Shown in pieces: positions 41,901-50,144 of a DNA stretch of 64,000 bases (the stretch's first letter is position 1; every line of letters begins with the position of its first letter). Position numbers and translations under genes: made by a program. The notes below the pieces were generated by a model that ran no database searches, was not told the origin of the DNA, and saw only the letters and a list, made by a program, of their open reading frames with translations. The stretch comes from Gammaproteobacteria bacterium. GTDB taxonomy: Bacteria > Gemmatimonadota > Gemmatimonadetes > Longimicrobiales > Gaopeijiaceae. The stretch covers positions 62,001 to 126,000 of the forward strand of contig JAPPMM010000047.1 of the NCBI GenBank assembly GCA_028819075.1, read 5' to 3'.

Positions 41901-43717
41901 AGAGTGCACGCCATCTCGTTGGCCGCAGCCTGACCTGGCTCGTGGTGGGAGTCGCGGTCTTCACCGGCGTGCTCGCGACGCTGCCGGTGCCGGAGGCGGT
42001 GGAGGGCCCGGCCCGTGGCGTTCCCGAGGAAACGTTCGCGATCGTGGACGTCACGGCGTTCGACGGCGAGGCCTTCCGGCAGGGATGGGACGTGTGGGTC
42101 GAGGACGGGAGGATCCGGCACGCCGGCCAGAGGCTGGACCTGCCCGAGGATCTCCCGCGCGTCGACGGGCGGGGCCACACGCTGATCCCGGGGCTGATCG
42201 ACGGCCACGTGCACAGCTTCCTCTCGACGCTGGGGGACGCGCTCCGTTTCGGGGTGACCACGGTGCTGGACCAGTCCACGGACCCGGCCTTCGCCGCGGC
42301 GATGCGGCCCGCGCGCGAAGAAGTGGCGCGCGGCACCCAGGCGGACCTCTTCTCCGCCGGCATGACCGCGACCGCCCCGGACGGGCACGGCACGCAGTAC
42401 GGGATCCCCGTGGAGACGCTGACCGGCCCGGACGAGGCCGCGGAGTGGGTGAGGGCGCGCAAGGCCGAGGGCTCCGACTGGATCAAGATCATCTACGAGG
42501 ACGGCAGCGCCTTCGGCATGGAAATCGCGTCGCTCGATGGGGAGACGGTCGCCGCAGTCATCGCGGCCGCGCACGCGGAGGGACTCGCCGCCGTGGTGCA
42601 CGTGAGCACCCTCGAAACCGCACTTGAGGCGATGGCCTTCGGCGCCGACGGGCTGGTGCACGTGTGGCGCGACGAGGTCGTCTCCGAGGCGGATGCCCGG
42701 CGCTTCGCGGAGGCGGACATCTTCGTGGTCCCGACGCTCTCGGTCATGGTTTCGGCCGATGACCCGGCGGTGGCGGAACTGGTGCGCGAGACCGACGAAG
42801 CGATGCTCTCGCCGATTCAGCGGCAGACGCTCGACGGCCGCTTCCCGGGCGGGCTCGGGGAGGGCGGACGCGTGGCGATGGAGAACGTCCGCAGGCTGCG
42901 CGCGGCCGGAGTGCGGCTGGTCGCGGGCACGGACGCCCCGAACCCGGGAACCGGGGCGGGAATCTCCATGCACGGGGAGCTGCGCCTGCTCGCACGCGCC
43001 GGCATGGGGAGCGCGGAGGCGCTGGCGGCGGCGACTTCGGTGGCGGCGGACGCAGTCGGCGTCGCGGAGCGCGGCCGGATCGCCGAAGGCCATCTCGCCG
43101 ATCTGGTGCTGGTGCGTGGCGACCTCGAGGAAGACGTGTCGCGCAGCCACGACATCGCCGCGATCTGGAAGGATGGGTACCTGGTGGATCGCGCGGTCGG
43201 CTCCGCAGGGACCGGGCCCCAGGCCGAGATCGCGCACGCTCCGGGCGAAACCTTGATCGCGGACTTCGAGGACGGCTTCGAGGCGAGCTTCGGTGCATGG
43301 GACGTGACGACGGACCAACTGACCGGGGGCTCCTCCACCGCCAGCGTAGCTGTACGCGACGGCGCGCTCGTGGTCACCGGCGAGATCGCCCCGGGAGTCC
43401 CCTTCCCCTGGGCCGGCGTGATCTGGATGCCCGGCGCGCAGCCCATGCGGCCCGTGGACTTCTCCGGCCGGGAGGCGATCCGCTTCCGGACGCGGGGGGA
43501 TGGGCGGCAGTACTCGGTGATGCTGATCAGCAGCGCGGAGCCGGCCGGGCCGCCGCCCACCGTGACGTTCACCGCTCCCGAGGAGTGGACCCAGGTGGCG
43601 ATCCCGCTGGAAGACTTCCCGACGGCCACGCCAGAGATCATTGCGGGGCTGGCGTTTGTGGCGGAGGGGCCGGTGGGGGGGTTCGGGTTCGAGGTGGATG
43701 ATCTCGAGCTTCGGTGA
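41897..43717 (+). CDS. Exported amidohydrolase with C-terminal CIA30-like domain
   Basis: A 606-residue protein. ATG 41897 follows GAGGAG and opens a signal anchor (LTWLVVGVAVFTGVLATLP). Residues about 50-425 form a metal-dependent amidohydrolase: HVH in LIPGLIDGHVHSF near residue 109, Lys region DWIKIIYEDG, His in AAVVHVST and the Asp in RLVAGTDAPNPG near 345. Residues about 450-606 match the CIA30 carbohydrate-binding-like sandwich (ETLIADFEDGFEASFGAW, WTQVAIPLEDFP). Such enzymes hydrolyse cyclic amides, dipeptides or imidazolones. Overlap with the ABC permease gene suggests that the transported molecule is also its substrate or product. Confidence 0.8.
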   Translation: MKSARHLVGRSLTWLVVGVAVFTGVLATLPVPEAVEGPARGVPEETFAIVDVTAFDGEAFRQGWDVWVEDGRIRHAGQRLDLPEDLPRVDGRGHTLIPGLIDGHVHSFLSTLGDALRFGVTTVLDQSTDPAFAAAMRPAREEVARGTQADLFSAGMTATAPDGHGTQYGIPVETLTGPDEAAEWVRARKAEGSDWIKIIYEDGSAFGMEIASLDGETVAAVIAAAHAEGLAAVVHVSTLETALEAMAFGADGLVHVWRDEVVSEADARRFAEADIFVVPTLSVMVSADDPAVAELVRETDEAMLSPIQRQTLDGRFPGGLGEGGRVAMENVRRLRAAGVRLVAGTDAPNPGTGAGISMHGELRLLARAGMGSAEALAAATSVAADAVGVAERGRIAEGHLADLVLVRGDLEEDVSRSHDIAAIWKDGYLVDRAVGSAGTGPQAEIAHAPGETLIADFEDGFEASFGAWDVTTDQLTGGSSTASVAVRDGALVVTGEIAPGVPFPWAGVIWMPGAQPMRPVDFSGREAIRFRTRGDGRQYSVMLISSAEPAGPPPTVTFTAPEEWTQVAIPLEDFPTATPEIIAGLAFVAEGPVGGFGFEVDDLELR

Positions 43718-43794
43718 AATCGAGCGTCAGGAATTCGACGAACCGCTGACGTCAAATCTTGCCCCCTGCTCAGCCATCACCGATGTCCGCGACG

Positions 43795-44181
43795 CTACTT
43801 CGTCGGACTCACGCGTCCAAGGCGCCTCAAGAGTTTCCGCACCCGGTCCGCGTAGATCGGAGTCTGCGCTCTCCGTCTCCAATCCGTCCCGCGCGTCGTC
43901 TTCTCGAACTCGCCGAGGGCGGCTTTGACCTGTTCCTCGGTCGGTCGGACCACAAACCACACCATCGCATCATATTCCCTCGGCATCTTGAAGCTCGGCC
44001 TGGTGTCCAGACCGAACTTCTGAAGTTCCTTGTCGATAAACCACTGGACCTGGTATCCCCGCCTTCTGGTGCCGAACAGACGGAGAAGCTGTCTTACCGT
44101 CATCCCGACGGTTTCCCCGGCCTGGGTCCGTTCGGCGATTTCCCGCAGTTCTCGGCGGTTGATCGTGTTGTGCCTGATCAT
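43795..44181 (-). CDS. Hypothetical protein, possible winged-helix defence-associated domain
   Basis: A 128-residue basic protein with GGGAG eight bases before its ATG. The N-terminal half (TVRQLLRLFGTRRRGYQVQW, then IDKELQKFGLDTRPSF) resembles a short helix-turn-helix module seen at the start of several bacterial defence or DNA-associated proteins. The second half has VRPTEEQVKAALGEFEK and a very basic end. I do not recognise a family with certainty. It stands alone at the left side of the 44.5-52 kb segment and is less GC-rich than the housekeeping genes. Confidence 0.6.
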   Translation of the reverse strand: MIRHNTINRRELREIAERTQAGETVGMTVRQLLRLFGTRRRGYQVQWFIDKELQKFGLDTRPSFKMPREYDAMVWFVVRPTEEQVKAALGEFEKTTRGTDWRRRAQTPIYADRVRKLLRRLGRVSPTK

Positions 44182-44540
44182 AACGTGGCTCCCTACCCAC
44201 TTGCTTGGGCGGCGTGGCGTCGAGTCCGGCCAAGCTTCGAGGTGGGAGCGTGGTCACGGACCTCACGCAGTCAAATTAACACGTCAACAAGGCTGTGTCC
44301 AATGGCGCAAGTTACTGAAATAGCAATCATTTATGCAATTTGCAGTTTCGGGTGGAAGCTGCGGTTTTTCGATGGAGCTACGTAAGACGGCAGCATCTAG
44401 CGTCAAATGGCAACCCAACAAGCCCGTTTGGCAGAGCCCCCCTCAGAAAATCCGGGAATTGTCAATTGCCGCGGGACTCTTTGGCATACAGGGCATCCTG
44501 CACGCGCAAATGCGACAGCGATGCCGTTCGTTGATGGGTA
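44182..44540. other. Intergenic, lower-GC stretch with no gene seen
   Basis: A 359-base stretch, lower in GC than the genes to its left, with several stop codons in all frames. Contains the promoter region of the small unknown gene to its left. I see no conserved motif or convincing repeat in it. Confidence 0.5.
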
Positions 44541-44619
44541 GAAACACGAAGACCCGCGCCGGAGCGCGGGCCTCGGAAAGGGGGCAGTGCGATGGCTTCG
44601 CCATGCGCAGGTGCGTCCC
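44541..44619 (-). ncRNA. Candidate small RNA, copy 1, with its own promoter and terminator
   Basis: On the minus strand a -35 TTGACA (44655-44650), 18-base spacer and TAGCGT (44631-44626) precede a ~79-base unit. It contains a hairpin (GCGCATGGC-GAA-GCCATCGC), a C/T-rich single strand (CCCCCTTTCC) and a terminator hairpin CCCGCGC-TCCG-GCGCGGG (44570-44553) followed by TCTTCGTGTTTC. A second copy at 51783-51864 is nearly identical over the transcribed part while the promoter spacer has diverged. The sole difference in the core, GAA versus CAA in the hairpin loop, leaves the stem intact. A short open frame (MAKPSHCPLSEARAPARVFV) also fits, but lacks a ribosome site. The copy lies 70 bases past the ATPase gene and could also act as its terminator. 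Confidence 0.5.
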
Positions 44620-44688
44620 GACCGGACGCTAGCAGCCCGCTTTTGTGCTTGTCAACGGGTCTGCCCCTGGTGTGGCGGTGAGGGAACT

Positions 44689-47600
44689 TCAGGAATCCAC
44701 CGATCCACTCACGTCGATCACCGTCACCCTGACCTTGTGCCGGTAGGGGCCTTCGAGTTGCTCTTCGAGGCGCTCCCGCAGCGCCTCCGGCGTCTTCGGA
44801 CGGCGGCCCGTGGGAGGAACAGGCATCTTCTCGAGCCCGAACCATAGCACGAGATAGATGCCGTAGCCGGACGAGTCGGGATCGATCGTGTACTGCCGCA
44901 CAAGCTGGTCGGCTGCGGCACTCCAGAGTTTCCGATGGGAGTCCTTCTTGATTTCCACCGGGATGGCGGAGCCGTTGAAGTAGACGCGGATGTCCGCCCG
45001 CTTGTCTCGCGCATAATGCCCTTCGGGCTGAGCATCGACGCCATCGGGCAGAAGTTGCCGCAGATCGGATAGAAGCGCGTCCCGGCACGCATCCTCGTGC
45101 TTTGGTCTGGGCAACGAGCTGCTGCTGCCTTCGTTCCAGTACTGGCGCCAGTCATCCGTATTGCGGCGCGGGATCCGCACGGCGAGAAGCTTCAGCCTAT
45201 CGGCCACTAGCGCGGCCAGGTCGGCAGGACTGGCGGGTCGGTCGTTCGCCAGCGTCACCTGGATCGACTTGAGTTCCGGGACCGCGAAGGTGGCGTTTCG
45301 GCGTGCAACTATCTGCTGGCTGCGTTCCTGTGTGAGAGACCACCTCCAACCTTCCAGGGCCGGGTCGTCAACAAGCGACTCAAGAGTATTACAGGCGTCA
45401 GGGTCGGTGCGTGATGCCAGGTCGGCTACCCATCGCGTGATCAACCCCTCCACCTTGACTCTGTCTTCATCTACGAAGGACCCGACCCCAGAGGACGGGG
45501 CCCTCCAAGGCGAGTAACGAGATCCCAGAAGCCTGATCAGTCTCCCGAGTGCGCTAGTCCGCCACGACGGTTGCGGGATCTCCACACCGCCCGGCGCCAA
45601 GAACCCTACTACCTGCCGTGATCGCGCCTCCTCGCCGTCCTCTACGAAGGTCGCTAGTCGGCTCAGGTACTCGTCCGGCGACAGGAACAATCCCGCCGCG
45701 AGCCACAGTGCCTGCTGTGAGACATCCATGCCGGGTCTGGTTGCACGAGCCCGAATGGCTTCTTCGATTCCGGAGGGCTGCCATCTGACTGCCGCCAGCA
45801 GCACCTCGTGCAGTGCCGACACCTGGGGCTCGGCGCATCGTGTCGGAAACGCGCGCAACAGCGGAGCCGTTGCCAATCCAGCCACAGCGCGATACGACGG
45901 TTCGCGTGCCAGGTGCCAAAGATAGGAACAGTCGAGCCGCCTGCGAATCCGGGAACGGGTCACCTTGATCAAGGCCTCGGAAACCGCTCGGGGACGGCGT
46001 TCCAGTGTCCGCAGGAACCACTCCGGGTGGCCGGAGAGATTGACGGGAGTCAAGTACACAAACGCCGCCGCTCTAGTGATCTCGGCGGACGGGCACGAAT
46101 CCAGCGACTCCGGCCTCATCTGGTCAAACCCCGCGAGTACTGGCAGGTCATAGAGCGACCTTTGGCCTTGTTCGTTAAGGCGAATGATCTCCCGCATGGT
46201 AGGACGGTCCCGGCGCTTGGCTACCCGGCGGAATCCAGCGAGCGACGCCTCTACCAGGTCCGCATGTTCGTCGAGGAGTTTGGTCAGTCGCGCTCGGGGC
46301 GTGGAAGCGGCCTCGTCGTCAAAAACATCGTGATAAGGCTCTGCGATGTGGTGCAGCAGTCCCGGAGGGCACGTCCCTTCCTTGAGTTCCGGAGCATGCT
46401 TCCGGACGTACGCAACAAACTCGGCCTTCTCGCGATTGTCTTCCGCCAAGTATTCGCTGGCTTGCTCCTTGACCCGCATCTCCATGGCTCGCGTGCGAGC
46501 TTCTGACTGCTTCTGTGCGTCGAAGAACGATTCGACTTCGCGGCCGAGGCCCGTTACGCCTTCCGTCGCCGTTCGAACCTCCTCGATCGAGATGCCCGAA
46601 TCCGAATCGCCGTCGTGCCAGGGTCGGCTCCATTCCAGCAGCGAAAGCGCGATGTTCATGCAGGCCGGGGCTGCTTCCACAGCCTGTTGCAGGCACCATT
46701 GGGCAAAGTCACCAGGCAGGGTGTCTCCGAAGACGATGCGCCGGACCTTCCATGCGCGTCCTCGAACCTCGTCCGGATCAACGTCGCGTAGCTCTCGACG
46801 CAGACCTTCGAGGGCAAGCTCCCTCTGGAGAGCAGGACGTTCCGCAAGTGATCGACTGACGCCCGAAGATCCGGGTCTGCGAGTGCGCGGCCAGCGGAGC
46901 TCAGGAGAGCTGATGAATTCCAGCCCGCCGTAGACGGTTGAGATCCCGCCCTCCTCACCTGCCGCAGCCAGCGCGGCGCGTAGCAGCTTCAACGTGACAC
47001 CGCCCAGCCTGTGATCCGAGATGCGGGCCCGGAATTCGGTGTCGCGTATTGTGAGATTCCGAAGCAGGGTGATCACATCACCTTCCCTGGTCTTTTCCAG
47101 GAGGCGTTGGGCCCAGAATCTGCGATACTCGTAGCCACGTTGGATCCCAGGCGCAGGCATCAGGAAGTCCCAGATCTCCGCGGGCCCGACGTGGTCCGGG
47201 TATAGCGCGCTCAGCAGTGTGCCGGCCAACTCGCCGTCACGATCCTCGATATCTCCGTCCCTGATGTCGTCGAGCAGCGCCCTCAGGGTTGGTACCCCCT
47301 CTTCCCCGCTTCCGGAATGGCTGAGCAACGCGCGCAGCGCCAACTGTCGCACCCACGGTTGCCAGGTCACATCGCGCACCGCCTGTTCCAAACGCTCGCA
47401 GGACGGGTGGAGCCCGCTGACCTGATCAAGGCCGCAGAGGAGCAGGCTCACGACGGCCTGCCGTCCGTCTCCCCTGTCTTCATCCCCGAGATAGCCGTCC
47501 AGCAACTGGAGAGTGTGACTGTCGATCAATGACGCCAGCGCGACCGGGGGCCACGACCACGCCTTGATCTCGTCGGCCCGGTCCGCGAACGCGCGAAGGA

Positions 47601-48780
47601 GGTGCTCCTTTTCGTCGCTACGGAAACCTTGGACGTCCCCGTACAGTGCGATTCCGACGGGATCCGTCCGGATGAGAGCGCGTCGCGACGACCTGTCGAA
47701 GGCCGCCAGCCACGCGGACAGTCCGCGCAACTCGGTCACAACCACGCCGTCTTCTCCGGTCATGAGCGCGAGAACCCGGCTCGCCGGGACTCCGGAATCG
47801 ATGCGGGTGTGCAGGAAACGCGCGCCGAGGAACTCGGCCAGCTGACGATGCGGGGGTACGAAGCCGCCGTCCGGGTCCACGCTGAACAAGTTGGACCTCA
47901 GCGCCCGCAGAAACGCGGGGTGGTCACCCTCGGGAATGTCCTCGAGACAGAGACTGTCGACGTCCTCCGAAGCATCGATGGAGACACGCTCCTTGTCGGA
48001 CAGCAGGAGGAGTGCCGAGAGGTGGCCGGCCGCAGCCATGATCCGGTCGAGCGAGAGGAGTGGCGGGGAGCGCTGAACCGCGCGGTGCTCATCGTTGCGC
48101 TCGCGAGCCAGGGCACGGCACGCACTCTCGAACGTGGTGTGGCGGTCGCGGGGCCATTCGTCACGCCCCTTGGCCTTGACCAGCAGCCGGAGCGAGTGCG
48201 GGTTGGCGAGCAGCCCCCCCAGGCCGCGCTCACCGGCCTCACGCACGAAACCGCGCCGATCAGGGACGCGGAGGTCCTTGAGGATGCGCAGGATGTCCTC
48301 GCCCCGGAGGGGTTCGAGGTGCAGGACGCGAACATCCCCGTACCCGGCGGTCGAGACGATCTCCTGCAGGTCGTTTCGCCCCAGCCAGTCCGCCGCGCGG
48401 CACGAGAGTCTGAAGTTGGGGCTCCCGAGGCGTTCGAGTCGCTCGAGGATCAGGTCCATGGGCCTGCGGGCGTCGGGGCGGCCCGCACGGACTTCGTCCA
48501 GTCCGTCGATGAAGAGCGTCTCCGCGCGCCACTCCGGATACCTGTCGAGACTTCGGGAGATGAAGCGGCGCGCCGTGACCCGTATGCTGCCTGGGACGGC
48601 ACGGCTCTCGGTCCTGAACGCTTCCGTCTTCCCCGCCCCCGGATCCCCCAGCAAAACGTAGGCGCGTTCGGAGCGGAAATCCGCCAGCGGGGCCGAGCGG
48701 CTGTGGTCACCACCCGCTCCCAGGCGTCCATCCCGCCCTTCCCCGCCCACGGTCACGGAGCGTGGAACGATCAATCTCAC
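44689..48780 (-). CDS. Large NACHT-like P-loop ATPase with C-terminal PD-(D/E)xK nuclease
   Basis: A 1363-residue protein. The start is GTG 48780, overlapping the stop of the preceding gene (GTGA); the frame stays open upstream only as an out-of-frame shadow of that gene. Walker A is LLGDPGAGKTEAF (K51) and Walker B is TLFIDGLDEVR near 92, the NACHT-type acidic pattern, followed by a winged-helix-like region. Residues about 300-1150 are a long helical, leucine-rich solenoid, probably the sensor. Near 1263-1278 there is D-I-R-V ... PVEIKK, a PD-(D/E)xK nuclease core with a preceding acidic helix. This is the layout of an antiviral STAND ATPase that triggers nucleic-acid cleavage, but with the nuclease at the C-terminus rather than the usual N-terminus. 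Function is inferred. Confidence 0.75.
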   Translation of the reverse strand: MRLIVPRSVTVGGEGRDGRLGAGGDHSRSAPLADFRSERAYVLLGDPGAGKTEAFRTESRAVPGSIRVTARRFISRSLDRYPEWRAETLFIDGLDEVRAGRPDARRPMDLILERLERLGSPNFRLSCRAADWLGRNDLQEIVSTAGYGDVRVLHLEPLRGEDILRILKDLRVPDRRGFVREAGERGLGGLLANPHSLRLLVKAKGRDEWPRDRHTTFESACRALARERNDEHRAVQRSPPLLSLDRIMAAAGHLSALLLLSDKERVSIDASEDVDSLCLEDIPEGDHPAFLRALRSNLFSVDPDGGFVPPHRQLAEFLGARFLHTRIDSGVPASRVLALMTGEDGVVVTELRGLSAWLAAFDRSSRRALIRTDPVGIALYGDVQGFRSDEKEHLLRAFADRADEIKAWSWPPVALASLIDSHTLQLLDGYLGDEDRGDGRQAVVSLLLCGLDQVSGLHPSCERLEQAVRDVTWQPWVRQLALRALLSHSGSGEEGVPTLRALLDDIRDGDIEDRDGELAGTLLSALYPDHVGPAEIWDFLMPAPGIQRGYEYRRFWAQRLLEKTREGDVITLLRNLTIRDTEFRARISDHRLGGVTLKLLRAALAAAGEEGGISTVYGGLEFISSPELRWPRTRRPGSSGVSRSLAERPALQRELALEGLRRELRDVDPDEVRGRAWKVRRIVFGDTLPGDFAQWCLQQAVEAAPACMNIALSLLEWSRPWHDGDSDSGISIEEVRTATEGVTGLGREVESFFDAQKQSEARTRAMEMRVKEQASEYLAEDNREKAEFVAYVRKHAPELKEGTCPPGLLHHIAEPYHDVFDDEAASTPRARLTKLLDEHADLVEASLAGFRRVAKRRDRPTMREIIRLNEQGQRSLYDLPVLAGFDQMRPESLDSCPSAEITRAAAFVYLTPVNLSGHPEWFLRTLERRPRAVSEALIKVTRSRIRRRLDCSYLWHLAREPSYRAVAGLATAPLLRAFPTRCAEPQVSALHEVLLAAVRWQPSGIEEAIRARATRPGMDVSQQALWLAAGLFLSPDEYLSRLATFVEDGEEARSRQVVGFLAPGGVEIPQPSWRTSALGRLIRLLGSRYSPWRAPSSGVGSFVDEDRVKVEGLITRWVADLASRTDPDACNTLESLVDDPALEGWRWSLTQERSQQIVARRNATFAVPELKSIQVTLANDRPASPADLAALVADRLKLLAVRIPRRNTDDWRQYWNEGSSSSLPRPKHEDACRDALLSDLRQLLPDGVDAQPEGHYARDKRADIRVYFNGSAIPVEIKKDSHRKLWSAAADQLVRQYTIDPDSSGYGIYLVLWFGLEKMPVPPTGRRPKTPEALRERLEEQLEGPYRHKVRVTVIDVSGSVDS

Positions 48781-50045
48781 CCGTCCCTCTCCAGCCAATG
48801 GGATGCGGGTTCGGCGAGAAACTCGTTCAGGGGAACCCCTCGCTCCCCACCGACCAGCAGCGTCCGCGCCTTCGGAAACCTCTGCTTGAAGGCCTGGAGC
48901 CCGCGCCCGGGACGTGCCCGTGCCCCGCTCTTGACCTCGATGCCGAGGACGCGGGGTCCCTGCGCGAGTACGAAGTCGACTTCGTCGGGATCGTCCCTCC
49001 AGTAGCTGAGGCTCATGGCCGCTTCGAGGGTGTTGTAGAGGTGCGCTCCGATCGCGCTTTCGACCACGCGGCCCCAGAACGTGCGGTCGGCGAGGGCCTG
49101 ATCCAAGCAATAGCCCGACAGCGCCGTCATCAGCCCGGTGTTGAGCACGTTCAGCTTGGGGCTGGAGCGGGTTCGATGGACGGCGCTCCCCGAGTAGTTG
49201 GGCAGGTGGGCCACGATGCCGGCGTCGGACAGGAGGTCGAGATAGTGGCCCACGGTCGTCACGTTCCCGGCGTCCCGGAGCCGCCCCACCAGGTAGGTGT
49301 AAGTGACGATCTGCCCCGAGTACTCCGGGACCAGGTCCACGAGCTGGCGCATCAGCGCGGGCTTGTCCACCCGCGTCAGCGTCAGGATGTCGCGCCCGAA
49401 GACCGGCGCGATGATGGCATTCACCACATATCCGCGCCACATCCTCATGTCCCGGATCAACGCCGCAGCGCCCGGGTAGCCCCCGAAAAACAGATACTCG
49501 TTGAGCGTCAAGTCGAAGGCGATTACCATTTCCTGCAACGACCAGTGACGCACATCGAGCGGCATGAAGCGTCCGGCCAGGCTCTCGCCTCGTCCCGTGA
49601 GCAGGCTCCAGGGCGCGGATCCGAGGATGATCACCTTGAGCGGGCACCCCGTCTCGCGATCGCGGTCCCAGAGTCCCTTCACCACAGCCGACCAGCCCTC
49701 CACGTACTGGATCTCGTCGAGGGCCAGGACAAACCCGCGCTCGTGCCGCCATGCCCGGTCGCGGGCCCAGTCCCAGACGCCGACGAGCCAATCGGCGTTG
49801 CGTAACCCAGGATCGATGCGGACGGTGGCTGTCTCCGATCCCGCAAAGGGTACGCCTGCTTGAGGGTCGTCCACCCCGATGTGGCGGCCGGGGAGCCCGG
49901 ACGCGCGCAGGCGTCTCAGCGCGTGCCGCACGAGCGTCGTCTTGCCGGACTGGCGCGGTCCGGTGACGGCGACGATCCGCGGCGGCAGCTCGTCGGTCAG
50001 GAGACGGACAAGGTCGTCGACGAGGGGGCGTTGGAAGCTGTTCAT
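48777..50045 (-). CDS. AAA ATPase with DUF4143 domain
   Basis: A 422-residue protein of the AAA_14/DUF4143 family. Walker A is TGPRQSGKTTLVRHALRR near residue 28, Walker B is FVLALDEIQYVEGWS near 108, and the sensor is VIILGSAPWSLLTGRGESL. The DUF4143 part near 290-400 contains PKLNVLNTGLMTAL and a restriction-endonuclease-like VDFVLAQGPRVLGIEVKSG. It overlaps the start of the NACHT-like gene and must be co-translated with it. The ATG at 50045 has no ribosome site but lies seven bases after a good -10 box, so the mRNA is probably leaderless. Family members are common in defence and toxin regions but have no settled role. Confidence 0.8.
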   Translation of the reverse strand: MNSFQRPLVDDLVRLLTDELPPRIVAVTGPRQSGKTTLVRHALRRLRASGLPGRHIGVDDPQAGVPFAGSETATVRIDPGLRNADWLVGVWDWARDRAWRHERGFVLALDEIQYVEGWSAVVKGLWDRDRETGCPLKVIILGSAPWSLLTGRGESLAGRFMPLDVRHWSLQEMVIAFDLTLNEYLFFGGYPGAAALIRDMRMWRGYVVNAIIAPVFGRDILTLTRVDKPALMRQLVDLVPEYSGQIVTYTYLVGRLRDAGNVTTVGHYLDLLSDAGIVAHLPNYSGSAVHRTRSSPKLNVLNTGLMTALSGYCLDQALADRTFWGRVVESAIGAHLYNTLEAAMSLSYWRDDPDEVDFVLAQGPRVLGIEVKSGARARPGRGLQAFKQRFPKARTLLVGGERGVPLNEFLAEPASHWLERDG

Positions 50046-50052
50046 GAGTTTT

Positions 50053-50081
50053 ATGATAACTTTCTGTGCTTGTCTGCTCAA
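50053..50081 (-). promoter_or_regulatory. Promoter for the DUF4143-ATPase operon (leaderless mRNA)
   Basis: TTGAGC (50081-50076), exactly 17 bases, TATCAT (50058-50053), then seven bases to the ATG at 50045. The predicted transcription start is at or within two bases of the start codon. Confidence 0.55.
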
Positions 50082-50144
50082 GATATCATATGTTTCTGGA
50101 ACCAAGCAACGAACGTTGGCCGGCAATCAAGGAGGCCATTGACC

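Noticed and set aside
44541-44661. Protein-coding leader peptide in the repeated element
   Set aside because: A short frame starting ATGGC(G/C)AAG is shared by both copies and the one difference is synonymous, but there is no ribosome site and the downstream codons diverge at once. An RNA gene explains the pattern better.
48781-49791. Upstream extension of the NACHT-like ATPase by ~340 codons
   Set aside because: The extension runs through the DUF4143 gene in another frame and reads as Arg/Pro/Gly-rich nonsense. The GTG at the DUF4143 stop gives a natural coupled start.
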